64,000 bases of DNA from Paramecium octaurelia (lineage: Eukaryota; Ciliophora; Oligohymenophorea; Peniculida; Parameciidae). Shown one piece after another: positions 10,801-22,317 of the stretch (the first letter of the stretch is position 1; every line of letters starts with the position of its first letter). The stretch is taken from NCBI GenBank assembly GCA_905182995.1, contig CAJJDP010000109.1, positions 62,001 to 126,000 of the forward strand. Direction: 5' to 3'. The notes under the pieces were generated by a model, which searched no databases, was not told the DNA's origin, and saw nothing but the letters and a program-made list of their open reading frames with translations. The translations under genes were made by a program, and so were the position numbers.

Positions 10801-12429
10801 TCAATCATCATCAGAATCTTAATTATCTTTCATGTACCTATCAATGAGTTTCTGATACTCTTCCCTCGGAATCGAGGACTCTGAAGAATACGACTCCTGT
10901 TGTTGTTCAATCATGGGATATTACTCTTGCTGAAACACGTTCGGTTTATTGAAGGATCTCCCATTCAAACTCGTGATAACCGAATCGATTTCTTCCTCCT
11001 ACTAAGAAAATTGCAATTATTAAGACAGCATCTCTCTCTGTTGAGGAGTCTGCATAACACTCGATCCAAATTATTCAGCAGATTTTTGGAGCGATTATTG
11101 AGGTGTGTATTCCTGATTAGTCAAATTGAAGCTTAGAGTATTGGTTTTGAAATAATTAGATTGAATCAGATTCTGTTGTTATGCTGATTGTGTCTATTGT
11201 TAGGAGGATTGATAATACGGTTATGGAACTTGTTATTGATAACTATTTTGGAATTACTATTATTTCTATAGACTAACATCAGAAACCTGTTGGCCTCTTT
11301 GAGATCCCTCTGAAGACCTCTTTTGATATTGCTATGAAATTCTTTGGTTTTTTCGTTTCAGTAATTCTTGAGCTATAGTAAATTCCTCATCTGATGATTC
11401 ATCATCATCTTGAAAATTTTGGTTTTATTGAAAACTGTCGGATTGGACAGAGGGATCCTTGTAATATTGATTTTGGTTTTATTTTAACTTGTTTTCTAGA
11501 GCCTTAAATTCCTCACAGAATCTAATAGTCTACAAGTTATTCTAAGTTTTAATGGGTTCTTGTGGTTGAATCATTTCTTCCTTTTTGAAGAAGTTGGATG
11601 TGCGTGAATTAATTGCAAAACTGTCCGTTTCTGTTTAGATCTGTTTGTCTGCTGAATTCTAATGTGGATTAACGTGATTTCCTGGATCAATGGTTTATAC
11701 TTCAATGTGCTTCCTTTAATCATGTTTGGGCACATTTACAGGTGTCTGATGTCTTGGGATCACTCTTTATTTGTCTTGCTTAGTTTCTGGTTTAATGACT
11801 TTCCTTAAAGGAGAAATCTCCTATCTTTCTTAACTGCTTGATTCAAACTATAACTGTTTCAAACTGTTGGTAAATTCCTCGATCTCCGCTTTCAATTGCA
11901 AAATCTCACTCTTCTATTATTTGGGAGGAGGTATTGGAGGTGGAATAGGAGCTTGGGAGACTTTCGAATTATTTTCTTTGTTGTCAATCTCATATTAAGT
12001 GAATGAGTCAAATTTGTTCACTCTCGCAAGAAGCATCTATTCTTGGATCAATTGTTCTTGTTACTGCAACTTCTTAATGACTTCTAGGGATTCCTTGAAT
12101 TTCTCTTCAGTCTATTTCTATTCTTTTTTTGCAGATTCAGAAAGTTGCTTGTATTTGGTTACTTACTTTTTGCATTCCTCTTCCTTCTGTCTTATTTGCT
12201 CCTGCAGTTTTTTGTTTTCTTCTTGCTCCTATGCCAATCTCTTGATTAGATCTCCTATTTTTGCCTTGTCTTCCTAGCACAAATCCTTTATGGTCACAGA
12301 GGGACTCGTAGTGCGATCTATGTTCTTGTCGTTTTCATCGTCGAATTGAAACTTGAGAGTGTTTTTGATGGAGGTCAATTTGTTTTGATTTCCTTGCTGC
12401 TTAGTTTGAGCTATGCGAGTAGTTCTCAT
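10801..12429 (-). CDS. Gln-rich coiled-coil protein
   Basis: 542 residues in one exon. Residues about 50-150 are a Glu/Gln/Lys-rich coiled coil (KRLAQEQEENKKLQEQIRQK), followed by a proline stretch (APIPPPIPPPKQQ) and a long Gln/Ser/Asn-rich, low-complexity tail ending RYMKDNQDSDDD. No enzyme motif. The ATG at 12429 lies only 9 nt from the divergent ATG of the channel gene. Gene reality rests on length and uniform composition; no specific family is recognised. Confidence 0.75.
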
Positions 12430-12438
12430 ATTTAATTA
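12430..12438. promoter_or_regulatory. Nine-nucleotide gap between divergent start codons
   Basis: The minus-strand ATG (12427-12429) and plus-strand ATG (12439-12441) leave only atttaatta. The promoters and 5' UTRs of the two genes must overlap each other's coding sequence if both starts are right. Confidence 0.5.
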
Positions 12439-15356
12439 ATGTCAATTATTGTTAAAAAATTTCTGAAGACCAACCTCTTGGAAAAGCAACACTTTAACAA
12501 ACACACTGAAAGAGAGAGAAGACGATTGGAGTACATTAATAAATCTATATCTGACCGCAAGGCTTATCTTTGCTTGTCTCCCACTGAACAATACATATTG
12601 AACGACAAAGTATGTTTGCATTCCATCCTATTTAAAAGTCCTTACATCATTCAAGGCAGGAGCAGCGAATGTACGATTTCAAGACTCCCTTCGACAATGA
12701 CACATGTGCTGAAAAGAAGGAGAGGTCAAAGGAAATGACACTCACTATGGCACTTTCATCCATGAAAAATAGTAATTCCATTCAGCAAAGAACAAAGTCA
12801 AAAAAAAGACTAACCTTTTTAGAATCCATTGTATTTTCTCCAGATGGCACCCTCAAAATCCTTTGGGATTTTTTGTGTATGTTTCTAATATTCTATGAAA
12901 TTTTGTCGATCCCTTTTAGAATCAGTTTCGATTTCGAGATAAGCAATGAACTTAGTACGTTCATTACTGCTATTTTCTTGATTGACATCGTAGTTACATT
13001 CAACACAGCAGTCTGGATCAAAGGAACAATCAACTATCAATATTCAGTGATATTCAGACAGTATATGAAACTTTGGTTCTGGTTGGATCTCATTGCATCA
13101 TTCCCCTATGATATGGTATTAAACGACACAATCATAATTAGATCATAGAATCCGTATTGTTAGCTGATGCCAATGAAACTGATTCAACTACCTAAAATGG
13201 TGGATCATCTAAAACCTTACAATAAAGTGCTTAAATTTTGAGACTATTGAAATTCTTTCGATTTATTAAGATCATTAGATTACTTCGATTAGCAAAATTA
13301 AAAGTGATTTTCGATAAAATCGAGGAACAATTACAGACTTATACTACCATAAATACAATTGCTAGCTTCCTTAAGTTAAGTTTTTTTGTCTTGTTTTGGT
13401 CACATTGGTTAGGATGCATCTTTCACTTCGTAGGAATGTAGGAAGATCCGAATCACAATTGGTTGGTTGTCGCTGGGATCTATGATTAACCTGTAGAAGT
13501 TAGGTATGTGACATCAATCTATTGGGCTGTCACAACCATGATTACCGTTGGTTATGGAGATATTTCACCCTAAACAACAACCGAGAGATTTTGTGGAATA
13601 TTCTTCTTATTGGTAGCTTGTGGGGTGTTGTCATTTACAATGAATTCCATAGGAAACACCATGTAATAAATGAGTTAAAAAAAAGATTAGTAAAAGAAGA
13701 ATATTGCTGAAATCAACAATTACATGCAAAAAGTTAAGATACCCAAACACCTCTAGTAGAGAGTAAGAAAGTATTTATAATACATTTGGGATTCGAGTAG
13801 ACTTATTAAACTAGATGCCATCACGGTCAATCTATCCTAAGAATTGAAATAGTTATTAACTGTCCATGTAAATGGCAACATCTTAGCCACTTATACAAAT
13901 TTCTGTAAGACCTTCTCTCGAGTCCTCCTCTTAGATATTACTCAAATCTTATTCGAATAAACTGCACAGCCAGATGAATACATCATTATTGAAGACAACC
14001 CCAAAAATTCGCATCATCTATATTTCATTCAAGATGGATTGATCAACATTGTGTTGCCTAAGACTCGACAGGTCGTAGCTAAATTAACTAATAAATAAAT
14101 CTTTGGAGAGATCAACTTCTTTGGAAATGTGGGTCGAACTGCCTCAGCCAAGAGTGAAGGATTCAGCGATTTGTTTGTTCTAAAAAGGGAGGACTTCTTG
14201 CAGATATTGCAAAAATACCCCAAGGATTTTGAGAAATTCTATTTAATCTAAGATGAGGTCAATAAACATCAATTTTAAGTTCTTTAGATTCATTGCTTTG
14301 CATGTGAATTGCCAGGACATGTAGTTAGGGACTGTCCATAATTGCATTTCATTGTGGATCTCTATGTGTATAATAAAACAAAGAATAGATGTATCAGATA
14401 AATCATGAAGGAGTATGTGAGAAAGGACAGGATACATTTTAATGCTATTAAGCATTAATAGCTTATCAAGAAAGAGGCATTAAGTATCTAAACTGTAATT
14501 CCAATGACAGGATTTATTGTGGAAGAATGTAATTTGGAAGATGGGCAATTTAAAACTATCCAATTTAAAAGTGTTCCCTAACCCTTCAAAATCAAATCAA
14601 AATTTAAAGAAGATCGAACCAGAAGAAGAGAAATACAAAAGGTCATGCGTGCATAATAGAGTAAAGTCTAAATGATCAATCAAAAACAAAATGATATCTA
14701 TAATCTTACTAAATCTCTCTCTTAATTAATTTAATCCTCAACTCCCTCATTAAACATGCAGAGCAGCAGTATAAGTCATAGTAAAATTAATGAAAATGAA
14801 AGTTCAGATGAATAAAGTGATTCAGAGACAATCTAATAAAAATTGGATGAAATCATCTTAGAATATCAAGTTTAAAAAGAAAATCAAATTTAAGAGAATC
14901 TATTCACTTAAAATAAAGGTTAATAGACTTATTCTTTGATTGATCATTTTGAATTTGGATTTGATTTTGAAATTTATAAAACTCACAATAATTTATCTGT
15001 TGTTTTGAAAGAAGTGTAAAAGTATTACAATGGGGCACAAATAAAACCAAAAATAGACACAGAATACGAGTAAGAATTTTAAATTTTAATATAGTGTCAA
15101 TGTGTTTGAAGAATACTTGGATTACTATGCAATCAATATGGAGGACATCAATAGATTTAGACTTGAAGTCAAACCAGAAAGATTAAAGCAATTTTTACCA
15201 TTTACTACCTTAGTTGAAATAAAATAATCACGACAGGTTTTTATTTTAATTTACTATTTTTAGTTTAAATTAAATTAAGGACGCATGAAAAATCCATAAC
15301 GATAATCCGAAGTGAGTTCCTCTGAACACTATTCAAAAAAGATGTGGATAAGTTGA
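12439..15356 (+). CDS. Voltage-gated K+ channel with cyclic-nucleotide-binding-type domain and zinc knuckle
   Basis: 936 residues; introns 12610-12638, 13116-13141, 15070-15094, 15237-15263. The last is 3n, has no TGA and may be retained (+9 residues). S1-S3 helices follow a charged N-terminus; S4 has a basic residue every third position (RLLKFFRFIKIIRLLRLAK). The pore is TMITVGYGDISP (GYGD at about 353-356), so K+ selective. A C-linker and cyclic-nucleotide-binding-type domain follow (FGEINFFGNVGRTASAKS). Unusually, residues about 601-614 read CFACELPGHVVRDC, a C-x2-C-x4-H-x4-C zinc-knuckle pattern. The tail is Gln/Ser-rich. Probably a ciliary or plasma-membrane channel of the EAG/CNG class. 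Confidence 0.88.
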
Positions 15357-15507
15357 AAATAGAAACATCTATATTCTAATTTAGTTTATAATAAAGTTAT
15401 AGTATGATAGATTTTAAATTCTAATGCTTGTATCCAAGTAGATAAATAACATAAAAAAACTTAAATTTGTTGTAATTTTATTTATATAAAAAGTGGAAAT
15501 AGTTAGA

Positions 15508-16122
15508 TCAATATAATTTCTCATTTTGATTCTTTCGTTACTTATGAATATCTTAATAAGATTTATTTTAACAACATGAAGACGGTCTCTCTATGCTGAT
15601 TGGGTTATAGAAATGAGGAGTGAATGTACATTTGCTTAGCTCCTATTCATCTTTATCGACTCTCATTTTCTGTAATTTTTGTTGCTTCCTCTTAAGAAAT
15701 ATTTCGTTTCGTTCTATTACTGATAAACCCACCCAATTCTTATAACTTGCCTTAACATCCGTCCTTTCACTCATAATATTACTAGCAGATATTTCTTGTC
15801 TCCTGAAACAAGGTTCTAGTTAGGCTAATGACTACTGTCTTATGAACTATTGTCTATAAGTGGGTGTTTTTGGAGTCTAAGTCTAGGTAGTAATTGTTTA
15901 TGAAGGAATTTTGTGTTCTTTATACTAGTTCTAAGATGGAGGAGAGGGAGGTTGTGGTTGCTTGACAAAAGCTCTCAAATTAACGAATATTTTCTTGGAG
16001 TTTGTTTGAGTTTGGAATTGATCTCTGAAGTCAGGTTTCTTCTCCTTCTTCTGGGCCATCAAATAACTTAGTCGTTCTAAATTGGCTTACAACGTTGAAT
16101 CAATTGATACCAATTAATTCAT
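15508..16122 (-). CDS. Small basic protein with a CTFTP motif
   Basis: 204 residues, no intron. Thr/Gln/Pro-rich middle (PSPPSQNQYKEHK, QTQTPKTPTYRQQ), then a basic helix (RNEIFLKRKQQKLQKMRVDK) and CTFTPHFYNP near the C-terminus; CTFxP motifs recur in ciliate cytoskeletal proteins, but that is a weak hint. It converges with the channel gene, ending 151 nt away. No enzyme signature. The length is an exact codon multiple and composition is coding-like. Confidence 0.65.
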
Positions 16123-16239
16123 TTTCTTTATTAATAATAAATGAATAGTTTTATATCTCATTTATTTATTCATAAATTCTAATTAAAAAATGACATATAT
16201 TTATTCATATACTTTCTAGAATTTATTTCATTTTAAAGC

Positions 16240-16779
16240 TCACTCACTATGTTCTTTTTCATAAAGAATTAAATTTTAGGTGTTCTTTCCTTGACTCAAT
16301 CAACTAGCACCAGCTTTAAGCTCTTAAATAATACCCAAAACTAAACCTTTTTTATGCAGAGTTTCTTTGTGGAAAATTTTATATTGGAATTTTAAAATCA
16401 TTTTCTTTTTAAATGAACCATCGTTTGTCAATTCTATTTGCCAATTAAGAATACTACATTTCTTTAATGTTAAAATCAACCTTAGATAAGAACAATTGAT
16501 CAAATTAAGTAATTCATATAAAATAACTACTAAGGATTTCTTAAAGCAACTACAACAAAGATATCGCCTTATAGCCGCGTTAAGAGAAATTCCCAAGCAT
16601 CTTGATATAAATCCAAAGTTTTTCTTTAGATTACAATAATGCTTCGATCTGATTATAATTCAATTAATCTTTATGTACTAATTTTTCCTAAACTTTGCAG
16701 AAGTTTTACTTGCGATTTCAAGGATCTTCATTGGAATTCCAAAAATAAAATACTAGAATAAAGATAAGAATTTAGACAT
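16240..16779 (-). CDS. Uncertain hypothetical gene, about 169 residues
   Basis: Frame from ATG 16779 to TGA 16240. It needs a 30-nt 3n intron (plus-strand ctgattataattcaattaat onward to gtac), which carries the only in-frame TGA and ends CAG. The product is hydrophobic and Cys-rich in the middle (RRYLCCSCFKKSLVVILYE), with a Lys-rich end. No family recognised. Length alone is not significant in this composition, so this is a tentative call. Confidence 0.35.
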
Positions 16780-16838
16780 TATTATTATACAATAATCATA
16801 CTTAAGTGCTCAGTCAATGTTAAGATTTGCTCTCAGAT

Positions 16839-17303
16839 ATGTTGGAATATGAAGAAACTCTAGAGCCAATTCTCCATTAAAAGTATGTTAAAACTGAGAA
16901 GGGTCAACAAATTTTGTAAAGCATATTAACTTTTGGAGAAGAATAATTTTATTGATAAATATTTGGGGGGCTATATGGAAAATCTAGCAAACATACAAGA
17001 ATTAATGAGTTTCATCAGATATTTTTCATTTCAAATCAGTTTAATGAAAAGCAATTTTCTAAATTATGTTATCAATAAATTAATAAATTAATATTAATAA
17101 GATATTTTATTGTTTAAAAATATATGAGAAGTATAAGGGAAATAAGTGATGATATCTAAAAGTTAATAAGATTACTTGAAAAAAAAATAAGGTTCAATAA
17201 AGAAATAGCTATCAAAAACTACGTTAGAAAATATAAAAAACTATTACATGAATTTAGAGAAATAGAGAAAGTAGGTGAGTTAAATAGGAACTGGCAAGAT
17301 TGA
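16839..17303 (+). pseudogene. Possible relic ORF with in-frame TGA
   Basis: A 155-codon frame from ATG 16839 to TGA 17301-17303 reads plausibly (QKYMRSIREISDDIQKLIRL, then KKLLHEFREIEKVGELNRN) but contains TGA at codon 39 (16953-16955), with no intron of normal form across it. Relic or chance. Confidence 0.25.
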
Positions 17304-18604
17304 AATAATATATATTTCTATAATATACTAGTATTATTAGTAATGATTTTTTATGATTTACCAAAATAATCTTAGGTAGTCTTCAAATTTTGACTTAAAT
17401 AAAAGAAATCAGTTTTTTGATTCTCTTTTCTCAAAATAGTAAATATAGTAAAATTAATGCAATTCATTGAATTTGATTAATCATAGCTATGGATATATTT
17501 AGAAAAAGAAGACTTTGAAATCATTTTTATTTATATATTGTAATTTAACAACAAAATTTAATATTCAATTTTGTATTTTATATAAATTATGCTCAGTAAT
17601 GTAACAAAGATGTATTCATTTTCAAAAGAAAGGACAAAAATGTATACTAATAAGTAAAATTTAGTCTTAACCTAAAATTTAACTCTGTGATTGTGATGAT
17701 TGTACAGTTTAACATAAGTTTATGAATATATTTGAAAAGAAATAGAAAATTATGCACGTATTTCATGGCAAAGCAATTGTCCAAAAAGCATGAGAAGATA
17801 TAATAAAATATTGGTCGAAAAATGTAATCTGTTGTAAGTTAAACTAATAGAAAAAAAAAAATTGATAAGAAACAGCTATCCTTATCATTACTTCAAAATG
17901 GGAAGTGGAACTCTCATTAAAATAATTGAGACCACAGATTAGTATTAAAAATGATAGTTAAGTTCAATCGCTATATTATCAGGATATAATAAATTAAGAG
18001 TAAGTGATACATAATCAATACTTATTGATTATTAATGGCCCTTAATTTGGCAGACAGGATAGTTATTAAATAGAAAATGGAAGGTTAACTTAATCCATTT
18101 TTTCATTATATCTAAAATTGATAGTAAAAGTTCATTAATACGAACAGAAGAGTTAAGGTAGTTAACTCTAACTATTTTGAAGGTAGATTAATTCAAATGG
18201 TGTTACCTAGGAACTATGTTCATTAGAGTTAAATTCCTGTCAAATGGAGGATAGTTGATATGGAAAGTTTCATTTGCTTTATAACAATTTAAGGAGGAAA
18301 ATTTTAATAATCGAATTCCTGAATAGAATGGATGACATGCTTCTAAGTTTGGGAGATTAGAGTAAACGAGTAGTGAAAGCTTACAATTGTTGTTTAGTTG
18401 ATGCATAAATGAATGAGTTATAAAATTTTGAGATTTAATATTATTAGACATATATGTTGTTACAGGAATGAAAATAATAGAGGGATGAATTTCTAAATAA
18501 TTGAATTGCATTAGCAATACTAAAATAAAATCTTAAGTAATTAATTAGCTAACATTCTTATCCAATTGGTATTTATTTTCAATTTAATAATATTTAAAAT
18601 TTTC
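17304..18604. other. 1.3 kb without a supported gene
   Basis: AT-rich. Two plus-strand frames between about 17900 and 18350 stay open for 60-100 codons each but overlap one another and have TGA within or near; neither has a recognisable motif. A minus-strand 104-codon frame (18203-18517) is open even in the standard code but has no recognisable product. Confidence 0.4.
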
Positions 18605-21010
18605 ATGTTTTTCCCTGAATAGGAGTACAAGACGAGTACAAAAGTATGAGAGTCCATTCTATATTAGAGTGAAGATGAACTGAAGAAACTGACTTTGGAG
18701 GAGGATTTGAGTGAATGCCAGAGGTCGTATCAGATATTGACAAAGGGGCAATAATTGCAAAAGAAGGCAGTAACACCTATGGTTTATATTTAGATATATT
18801 AAAACTTGCACAGAATTTTAAAAGAACCAAATGCATTCTAGATTTTATTCAAAGTCATAGTGTATGATATATTCTATATTTAAGAGAGGAAATTCAGCAA
18901 CAAGAGGAGGACAATCAAATAATTGCAGCCAAGTCACTTCATAAACTGATTAAGGAGAACGCACTTTAAATAACAGAGTTACTACAAATTTATGATTTGA
19001 CTGCTCAGATTCTAAAAATTTGGTCATTGCCAGTTTTGAATGAATGGATTCACACTATGGATGCATTGCTTAGAGTTATCAGTCTCAACATCGTTCTTAA
19101 TCCAGCATAATAATTGATACTACTGCTGACTGATGCTTCATAGCCGGCAATTTCTCGTTAAAGTGCAGCGAAACTCATAGGCACATTGGCATAAGTAATT
19201 TGGTTAATGAAGATTAGCTTTTAGGAAATGAAATCAAAGGGCCGTTGTTGGATAGAGCTAGAAATTTGTGTTCAGATCATGATAAGGAAGTAAGATTGGT
19301 GATGGCTGAAGATGTGATAGTGAAAGTGTGTTAACAATTATCTAGTGATTTGATTGAGTGTTATTTGCTTGAAAAGATCATGGAACTGTATTATGATACA
19401 GATATCATTGTAAAGAGTTCAGGCATGAGATTATTCTTCAGCATTGCCAATTTATTATCAGTTGATGAAATCAAAAACAGATGCACTAAGCTATTCATTG
19501 ATCAAATGCAAAGTTTAAATGAGGATAGTAAAGTTGTCATGTCTAAGATGTGTGGTAGAGTTTATATGTTGGTAATCAATTTTGTACAAATTTAGGTTAA
19601 AGATTATTTAAATCTAAATTAAACATCTCTATTTCTCAACATCTATGTTTCATACGCCAAGAGTAAGAACTTGGATGTGAGAATCAATTTTATTTCCAAT
19701 TTCCCAGCCATACTGTCATTGAGTCTCAAAAAGTTTGAATTCTTTTAGGAGTAATATATGTTGTGTTGCAATGATACCAATGAATCTCTTCAGAGGTCTA
19801 TCTTAAGTAGTCTCCATGAGGTTGTACTTCTAAGTGAGAATACAGACATTTTAGTTCAAGTTTTCATTAACTTTATGAAATCGAAATGTGTGTCAGTCAT
19901 ACAATTGTTAATAGTGAGATTTACTTAAATTGTCAATTCGTTTCAAAAACAAGTAGTTTGTTCATCTTATGCGTAGTCAGTAACAACCACTATTTGGTCA
20001 ACCTGCCCTTGAATTACTTAATAGTCTTATTGCGAAGAATCAATGGGATCTGCAAATAGATTTACTATCGAAATTCTCGGAATGCCAACAAATATTTCCT
20101 GATCTCACTACGTTTCTAAATACTATGATCGCAACAATAAGTAAGGGAATTCCAAAAACCAAATAATTGTGTTGTCTCAACATTGCAAAGTACTTAAGCA
20201 ACTTAGGGGATCTAAGGAAGAGAAAGGATTGGATCATCTAGCTATTTGAACTTTACTTTAAATCAGATAGTCACTTCAATAGAATCACCTTCATTGATAT
20301 AGTCCAAGAATTCACTTAATTCATCTCTAGAAAACTATTCAAACAATATTAATTCTACGACATACTCATCTTCTCCAAGGACCCAATCCTTAATGTGAGG
20401 ATGAGATTGATCAAGGTATTTTTCAATTAGAATCCCCTAGATCTTGCCAATCCTCTACAAGAAGATAGATTCTGAAGATGCACTCACTTTGAATATGTTC
20501 AATGATGCTGTCCAAGACTGTATCCTCAGTGGATCTCGTTCTTTCCAGTACATGATCCAACAGACTAAGGAAGAACTACTCAAGCCAAGTGATGAAAACG
20601 AGTTGAATCAGAAGGATCAGGAGATGCTTGAAAAGGAGGAGCAGGTCTTTAAGAATGATTAAAAACAGCGATAATTGCTATTGGATTAAGAGCGAGATGA
20701 TTTGGAAATCAATAAGATAGATTTAAATGATTACTTGAACAAATACAAAAAGAAGTACCCTCTTTCCAAAATAAAAATCACCAATTCAACTTTGCACAGT
20801 CAAACCATGTTGATCAAGAAACCTCAATTGTAAAATAATGCCACTTAAGCATTCCTGGTAAAGAAGTCAGTTGACTTTGATTCCAATAAGAGTCCTCTCT
20901 TGGATGCTGCTTCCTCTTTGAAAAAGCCTGTACTCAAATCCAAAACCCCTACGACTAAGAGTATTTGTGATATTAAGAAGTAATTTAAACTTCCTAGTAT
21001 CAAGAAATGA
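18605..21010 (+). CDS. HEAT-repeat phosphatase regulatory subunit, PPP4R1-like
   Basis: 752 residues with six introns: 18644-18667, 18862-18884, 19195-19217, 19572-19595, 19953-19980, 20416-20440. Residues about 90-560 are paired alpha helices with HEAT character (SRQSAAKLIGTLAQ, DHDKEVRLVMAEDVIVKVC, DVRINFISNFPAILSL). The pattern is that of PP2A A-subunit or PP4 regulatory subunit 1 scaffolds, which hold a phosphatase catalytic subunit. The last 170 residues are charged and Lys/Ser-rich. Intron 18644-18667 is 3n with in-frame TGA; 19572-19595 is 3n without. The HEAT call is confident, the PP4 assignment is inference. Confidence 0.72.
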
Positions 21011-21058
21011 AAGAAGATAATATTATAGATTATTAATTCCTAATTACATGAGTTATTC

Positions 21059-21389
21059 TCATGATTCCATCTTCTTCTCATTCTCGATCTCAGGAGCTGC
21101 CTCAAATTGATTGGCTGGCAAATTGCTATATTACTGTAGAATCTCTAATTTATGCTTCTCAGCCCTTCTCCTCCCCCAAATTATGAACCCGATGGTCAGA
21201 GCCAAGTACACACAAGCCGATACAATTGCAGTAGTCTCTGAATTGGTTTGATTCTTAACGGGATATCTGTAAAATTCAATCTAGTATTTGAGTATAAGGA
21301 ACAAGGACAACTACGATTAAATGATAGTCCATTACAAATAGGATGAATCCACACGCAAAAATGATAGTCCAGAAACGAATACAATCCAT
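21059..21389 (-). CDS. Small membrane protein with two hydrophobic helices
   Basis: About 98-100 residues. Helix 1 is at residues 5-28 (FWTIIFACGFILFVMDYHL), helix 2 follows a short loop (IVSACVYLALTIGFIIW), then GRRRAEKH and an acidic tail. One intron: 21281-21308 (28 nt) or to 21314 (34 nt); both keep the frame, differing by two residues. The start codon lies 17 nt from the divergent gene at 21407. No family recognised. Confidence 0.6.
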
Positions 21390-21406
21390 ATTTATTATTA
21401 ATATTA
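21390..21406. promoter_or_regulatory. 17-nt divergent intergenic region
   Basis: Only 17 nt (tttattattaatattaa) separate the start codons at 21389 (minus) and 21407 (plus). It must sit at the heart of a bidirectional promoter or of overlapping 5' UTRs. Confidence 0.45.
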
Positions 21407-21832
21407 ATGAACTGTTAAGAATAGATTCGCTATTCTGACATCTTGGATGGAAAGTATGAAATCGATCAATTGGAATCCATCCACAGAACAGAGAAGTACC
21501 GATCCACAAGTTCAGTTCAAACCAATCACTACAAAGATCTAATCTAAGACTTAATCCAAGTGTCCTATTGTCTCATATATTAGGCTCAAAGTAGATGTGC
21601 TGACAACATCAACCAACTGGGTTACATGCTCAATCAACAATCAAGCAAGAGGTACACTTAATCCGACTTTTCCACTCCCAAACTCAATATGTCCTAAGTC
21701 TCTCAGATTTCACAAATTTAAACCCCCAATAAACCCATCCAAAGCACTCCTGCTTCTCCTTCACTTTTAAACCAATTGAACAATGAGTAATCATTATTAC
21801 TAAGTCATAAGCAATCTGTTGGATCAAATTGA
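21407..21832 (+). CDS. Small Ser/Gln-rich hypothetical protein
   Basis: 141 residues, single exon. N-terminal half is helical and charged (YSDILDGKYEIDQLESIHR, QDLIQVSYCLIYQAQSRC); the C-terminal half is Ser/Thr/Gln/Pro-rich (STPKLNMSQVSQISQIQ). No motif recognised. Codon use and GC are like neighbouring genes rather than the intergenic DNA downstream. Confidence 0.6.
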
Positions 21833-22317
21833 TAAATTAATAAAGATTAGGAAATTGGATTAATCTATCCTCTTAAGAATCATCAGAAAACACATGAATG
21901 ATTGTCCCTATTTTGTGTAATTAGTCAAGCAAGAGTTCCGCAATAGTATTAATAGTTTATAATGATTGATTATTGATGTACTTTTGAATCATTCATGATA
22001 ATTATATACTCTTCATTTCCTTTCAATCATAACAGGGTTTTTAATCACATGAATAATTTGATAATATCAAAGCAAATTTATCGATATTTACAAAAAAAGA
22101 AATGAATATATTATTATGATATTAAAATTCTAATTGTTAAAAACATTCATCCAAGTAGGTAGTCTGATTTTCACTTATATATCAATTATTTAAATGAGGA
22201 AAATAATAGATAAATGATAGAAAATAATGAAAATAATCTAATTGATTTAATACATTTATGTTAGTATAATTTGATGTATATATTATATAGGCAGTTAATT
22301 ATATTTTGAAATCAAAA
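21833..22317. other. 485 nt AT-rich intergenic
   Basis: Nothing coding-like on either strand. It holds the terminator side of the small gene and the promoter of the MORN pseudokinase gene. Confidence 0.5.
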
